From Echinimonas agarilytica (GTDB lineage Bacteria; Pseudomonadota; Gammaproteobacteria; Enterobacterales; Neiellaceae): a stretch of 64,000 nt of DNA. The notes under the pieces are model-generated. The model ran no database searches. It was not told the origin of the DNA and saw nothing but the letters and a program-made list of their open reading frames with translations. Position 1 is the stretch's first letter, and each line of letters begins with the position of its first letter. The DNA is taken from assembly GCF_023703465.1 (NCBI RefSeq), contig NZ_JAMQGP010000010.1, forward strand, positions 1-64,000, written 5' to 3'. Of the stretch, positions 62,486 to 64,000 are shown one piece after another. The position numbers and the translations under genes are program-made.

Positions 62486-63379
62486 TTAGTCACTCAGAGC
62501 AGGCGGCTGCCATTGCTGCAACGGTCCAGACAGCCCCTCTAATAACAGTCGAAACTTTTGGTTCATTTCAGGCCCAACTCGCAACATCAGCTTATTCACC
62601 GGTGTTGATTCTTGCATTTCCAAATCTGCGTACTCAAACATCACATTCGGCTGCGTCAATGCAATAGACGACGATGGCTTTTGTGATGACTTGATCACTT
62701 CAAGTGCCTGCAACAAGGTATCGTGGAATTGTTGGTCGGGATACCCCAAGTTCTCGTAGGCATTCTGCAATAATGGATACACGTGGGTATACAAGTCAAT
62801 CCAATGTTCCCGAGACATTGAGGTAGCTAAATCCAGATAAGGCTGATACCGAGCAATATTTGCGGTAGACCCGTAAATGTTCCCCTTCGCTTCAATCACT
62901 TTGTATTGCCCAACAGGTCGCTCAACCGGCAGTTGGTTAAACGTCAAATTGTCTCTCGAAATCGAATCTATGGTCGCAACAAAGCGCTCAATAATGCCTT
63001 CATCGGCCAAAAGTTCGATACTTTTACTGGCGATTTTAGCGCGCAATTGTTGCATCAAAGTGGCATCACTAGACTCTAAAGTCGGCAAGACAAAGTCAAA
63101 TAGCTTAGGTTCTGGTTGGACGGGCTCCGGCAGCTGAACAGGCTCTAATTGCGTCACTGACGTTTCACGTTCAGGCTCAGGGGCTGGCATAATGACTTCG
63201 ACTTCTTCAATGTCAGGCAGCGGCACGGGTTCCGGTGGTAAAGCAGGTTCTTCAATGGTTGGAAGTTCAGGCTGAACTGGAGCCGTTTCAATTTGCTGAT
63301 CGGCAAACCACCAAACAGAAACGCCAACAACAACTATGGCCGTTGTACCTATCGCTAACCGGACTAAATTTGGATTCAT
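62486..63379 (-). CDS. DUF3014-family membrane-anchored protein
   Basis: A 297-residue protein starting at ATG 63379 (GGAG 6 bases upstream) with one N-terminal membrane helix (about 8-27, ending WWFADQQ), a Pro/Glu-rich periplasmic stretch (30-95) and a C-terminal globular region with YQPYLDLATSMSREHWIDLYTHVYPLLQNAYENLGYPDQQF, which fits DUF3014. The function is unknown. A longer frame from 63445 is possible but unneeded. Confidence 0.82.
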   Translation of the reverse strand: MNPNLVRLAIGTTAIVVVGVSVWWFADQQIETAPVQPELPTIEEPALPPEPVPLPDIEEVEVIMPAPEPERETSVTQLEPVQLPEPVQPEPKLFDFVLPTLESSDATLMQQLRAKIASKSIELLADEGIIERFVATIDSISRDNLTFNQLPVERPVGQYKVIEAKGNIYGSTANIARYQPYLDLATSMSREHWIDLYTHVYPLLQNAYENLGYPDQQFHDTLLQALEVIKSSQKPSSSIALTQPNVMFEYADLEMQESTPVNKLMLRVGPEMNQKFRLLLEGLSGPLQQWQPPALSD

Positions 63380-63482
63380 GACGATCTCCGCCCTGTCACA
63401 ATGAAAACTTTCATAATAAGTGGCAATAACATGACCGAAAAACAACGGGGCAGCAAGAAAAAAATGCTGCCCAGATAGACAG

Positions 63483-64000
63483 TTACCAGATTTTCACTCT
63501 ATTTTCAGGAGCAATGTACATCTCATCACCTTCTTTTACATCAAATGATTCATAGAAGGCCGGGATGTTTGGCACAATTCCAATCACACGATAATGCGAG
63601 GGACTATGCGGATCAGTGACCAAACGGCGACGAAGTTCTTCATCACGATAGTTGCGACGCCACACCTGAGACCAGCCCATGAAGAAACGCTGATCGGATG
63701 TTAAGCCGTCGATGACTTCACCTTCACCACCATTCAAACTTAACTGTAGCGCTCTATGAGCGACCGTAAGCCCACCCAAATCACCAATGTTTTCGCCCAA
63801 GGTGAATTCACCATTGACGTGAGCATCCTCAAATGGGTAATAGGCGTTATATTGCTCAACCAACTGCTTGGTACGCGCTTCAAATGCTTCACGGTCAGCA
63901 TCAGTCCACCAATTACGTAGGTTTCCATCGCCGTCGTACTTGCTGCCTTGGTCGTCAAAACCGTGCCCAATCTCATGACCGATGACGGCACCGATACCAC
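63483..64000 (-). CDS. M13-family (PepO/neprilysin) zinc metallopeptidase, C-terminal part
   Basis: The gene runs off the right edge; about 172 codons remain. The first visible codons give GAVIGHEIGHGFDDQGSKYDG, the HExxH zinc site of M13 peptidases, followed by GENIGDLGG (third zinc ligand Glu and the catalytic Asp) and the C-terminal NRVKIW with the family's terminal Trp. M13 enzymes cut oligopeptides in the periplasm or outside. The N-terminus is not in the window. Confidence 0.93.
   Translation of the reverse strand, partial: GIGAVIGHEIGHGFDDQGSKYDGDGNLRNWWTDADREAFEARTKQLVEQYNAYYPFEDAHVNGEFTLGENIGDLGGLTVAHRALQLSLNGGEGEVIDGLTSDQRFFMGWSQVWRRNYRDEELRRRLVTDPHSPSHYRVIGIVPNIPAFYESFDVKEGDEMYIAPENRVKIW

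Overview
This 64 kb window looks like chromosome of a marine, agar-degrading gammaproteobacterium, most likely of the Alteromonadales type. The reasons are the classical gamma-proteobacterial gene orders (lptD-surA-pdxA-rsmA-apaG-apaH, rapA-rluA, amgK-murU-djlA, rplU-rpmA-obg divergent from ispB, mdh divergent from argR), a secreted GH16 agarase, a GH26 beta-1,3-xylanase-like protein, and many chemotaxis and c-di-GMP signalling genes. No species can be named from the sequence alone. I see no rRNA, tRNA, CRISPR array, insertion sequence or phage.

Layout. 1-2515: 5' part of a large repetitive adhesin with a LapA-like retention module and a LapG-type cleavage site, running off the left edge. 2700-5689: three-gene signalling operon (Hpt protein, FIST/NosP-like sensor, PAS-receiver protein with no kinase core), co-oriented with and upstream of the adhesin. 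5965-8776: tas, cnoX and a TauE/SafE transporter. 8970-13922: leucine operon leuL-leuABCD with promoter, leader peptide, attenuator and terminator. 13948-18198: Fur-box-controlled TonB receptor operon with a PepSY membrane protein. 18372-25975: a secreted unknown, PhoH-family ATPase, rapA, rluA, a DUF3530 protein and a small outer-membrane barrel. 25972-35340: envelope and housekeeping block (djlA, murU, amgK / lptD, surA, pdxA, rsmA, apaG, apaH). 35440-42958: chemoreceptor, small secreted protein, folA, yjjB-yjjP, obg-rpmA-rplU, ispB. 43346-49411: polysaccharide locus, a GH16 agarase convergent with a 1534-residue GH26-CBM-diheme cytochrome fusion. 49973-54248: mdh, argR, glnK-amtB with a nitrogen-type promoter, yacL. 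54365-62405: msrPQ, a MASE1-GGDEF protein, acnB, and a REC-CheC plus PAS-GGDEF pair. 62486-64000: a DUF3014 protein and the 3' part of an M13 metallopeptidase gene.

How it fits together. Housekeeping genes form the backbone. The accessory themes are surface attachment (adhesin, NO-type sensing, diguanylate cyclases), iron uptake, and red/green algal wall breakdown. The strongest candidate for something undescribed is the 1534-residue protein at 44807-49411. It joins, in one frame, a GH26 beta-1,3-xylanase-like domain, carbohydrate-binding modules, a secreted-repeat domain and a C-terminal diheme cytochrome/peroxidase-like domain, so it suggests coupled hydrolytic and redox attack on algal polysaccharide at the cell surface. 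A perfect LacI-type palindrome lies upstream of it. The second candidate is the FIST-Hpt-PAS/receiver operon, which resembles NosP/NahK nitric-oxide signalling but lacks the histidine kinase core and sits directly upstream of the adhesin.
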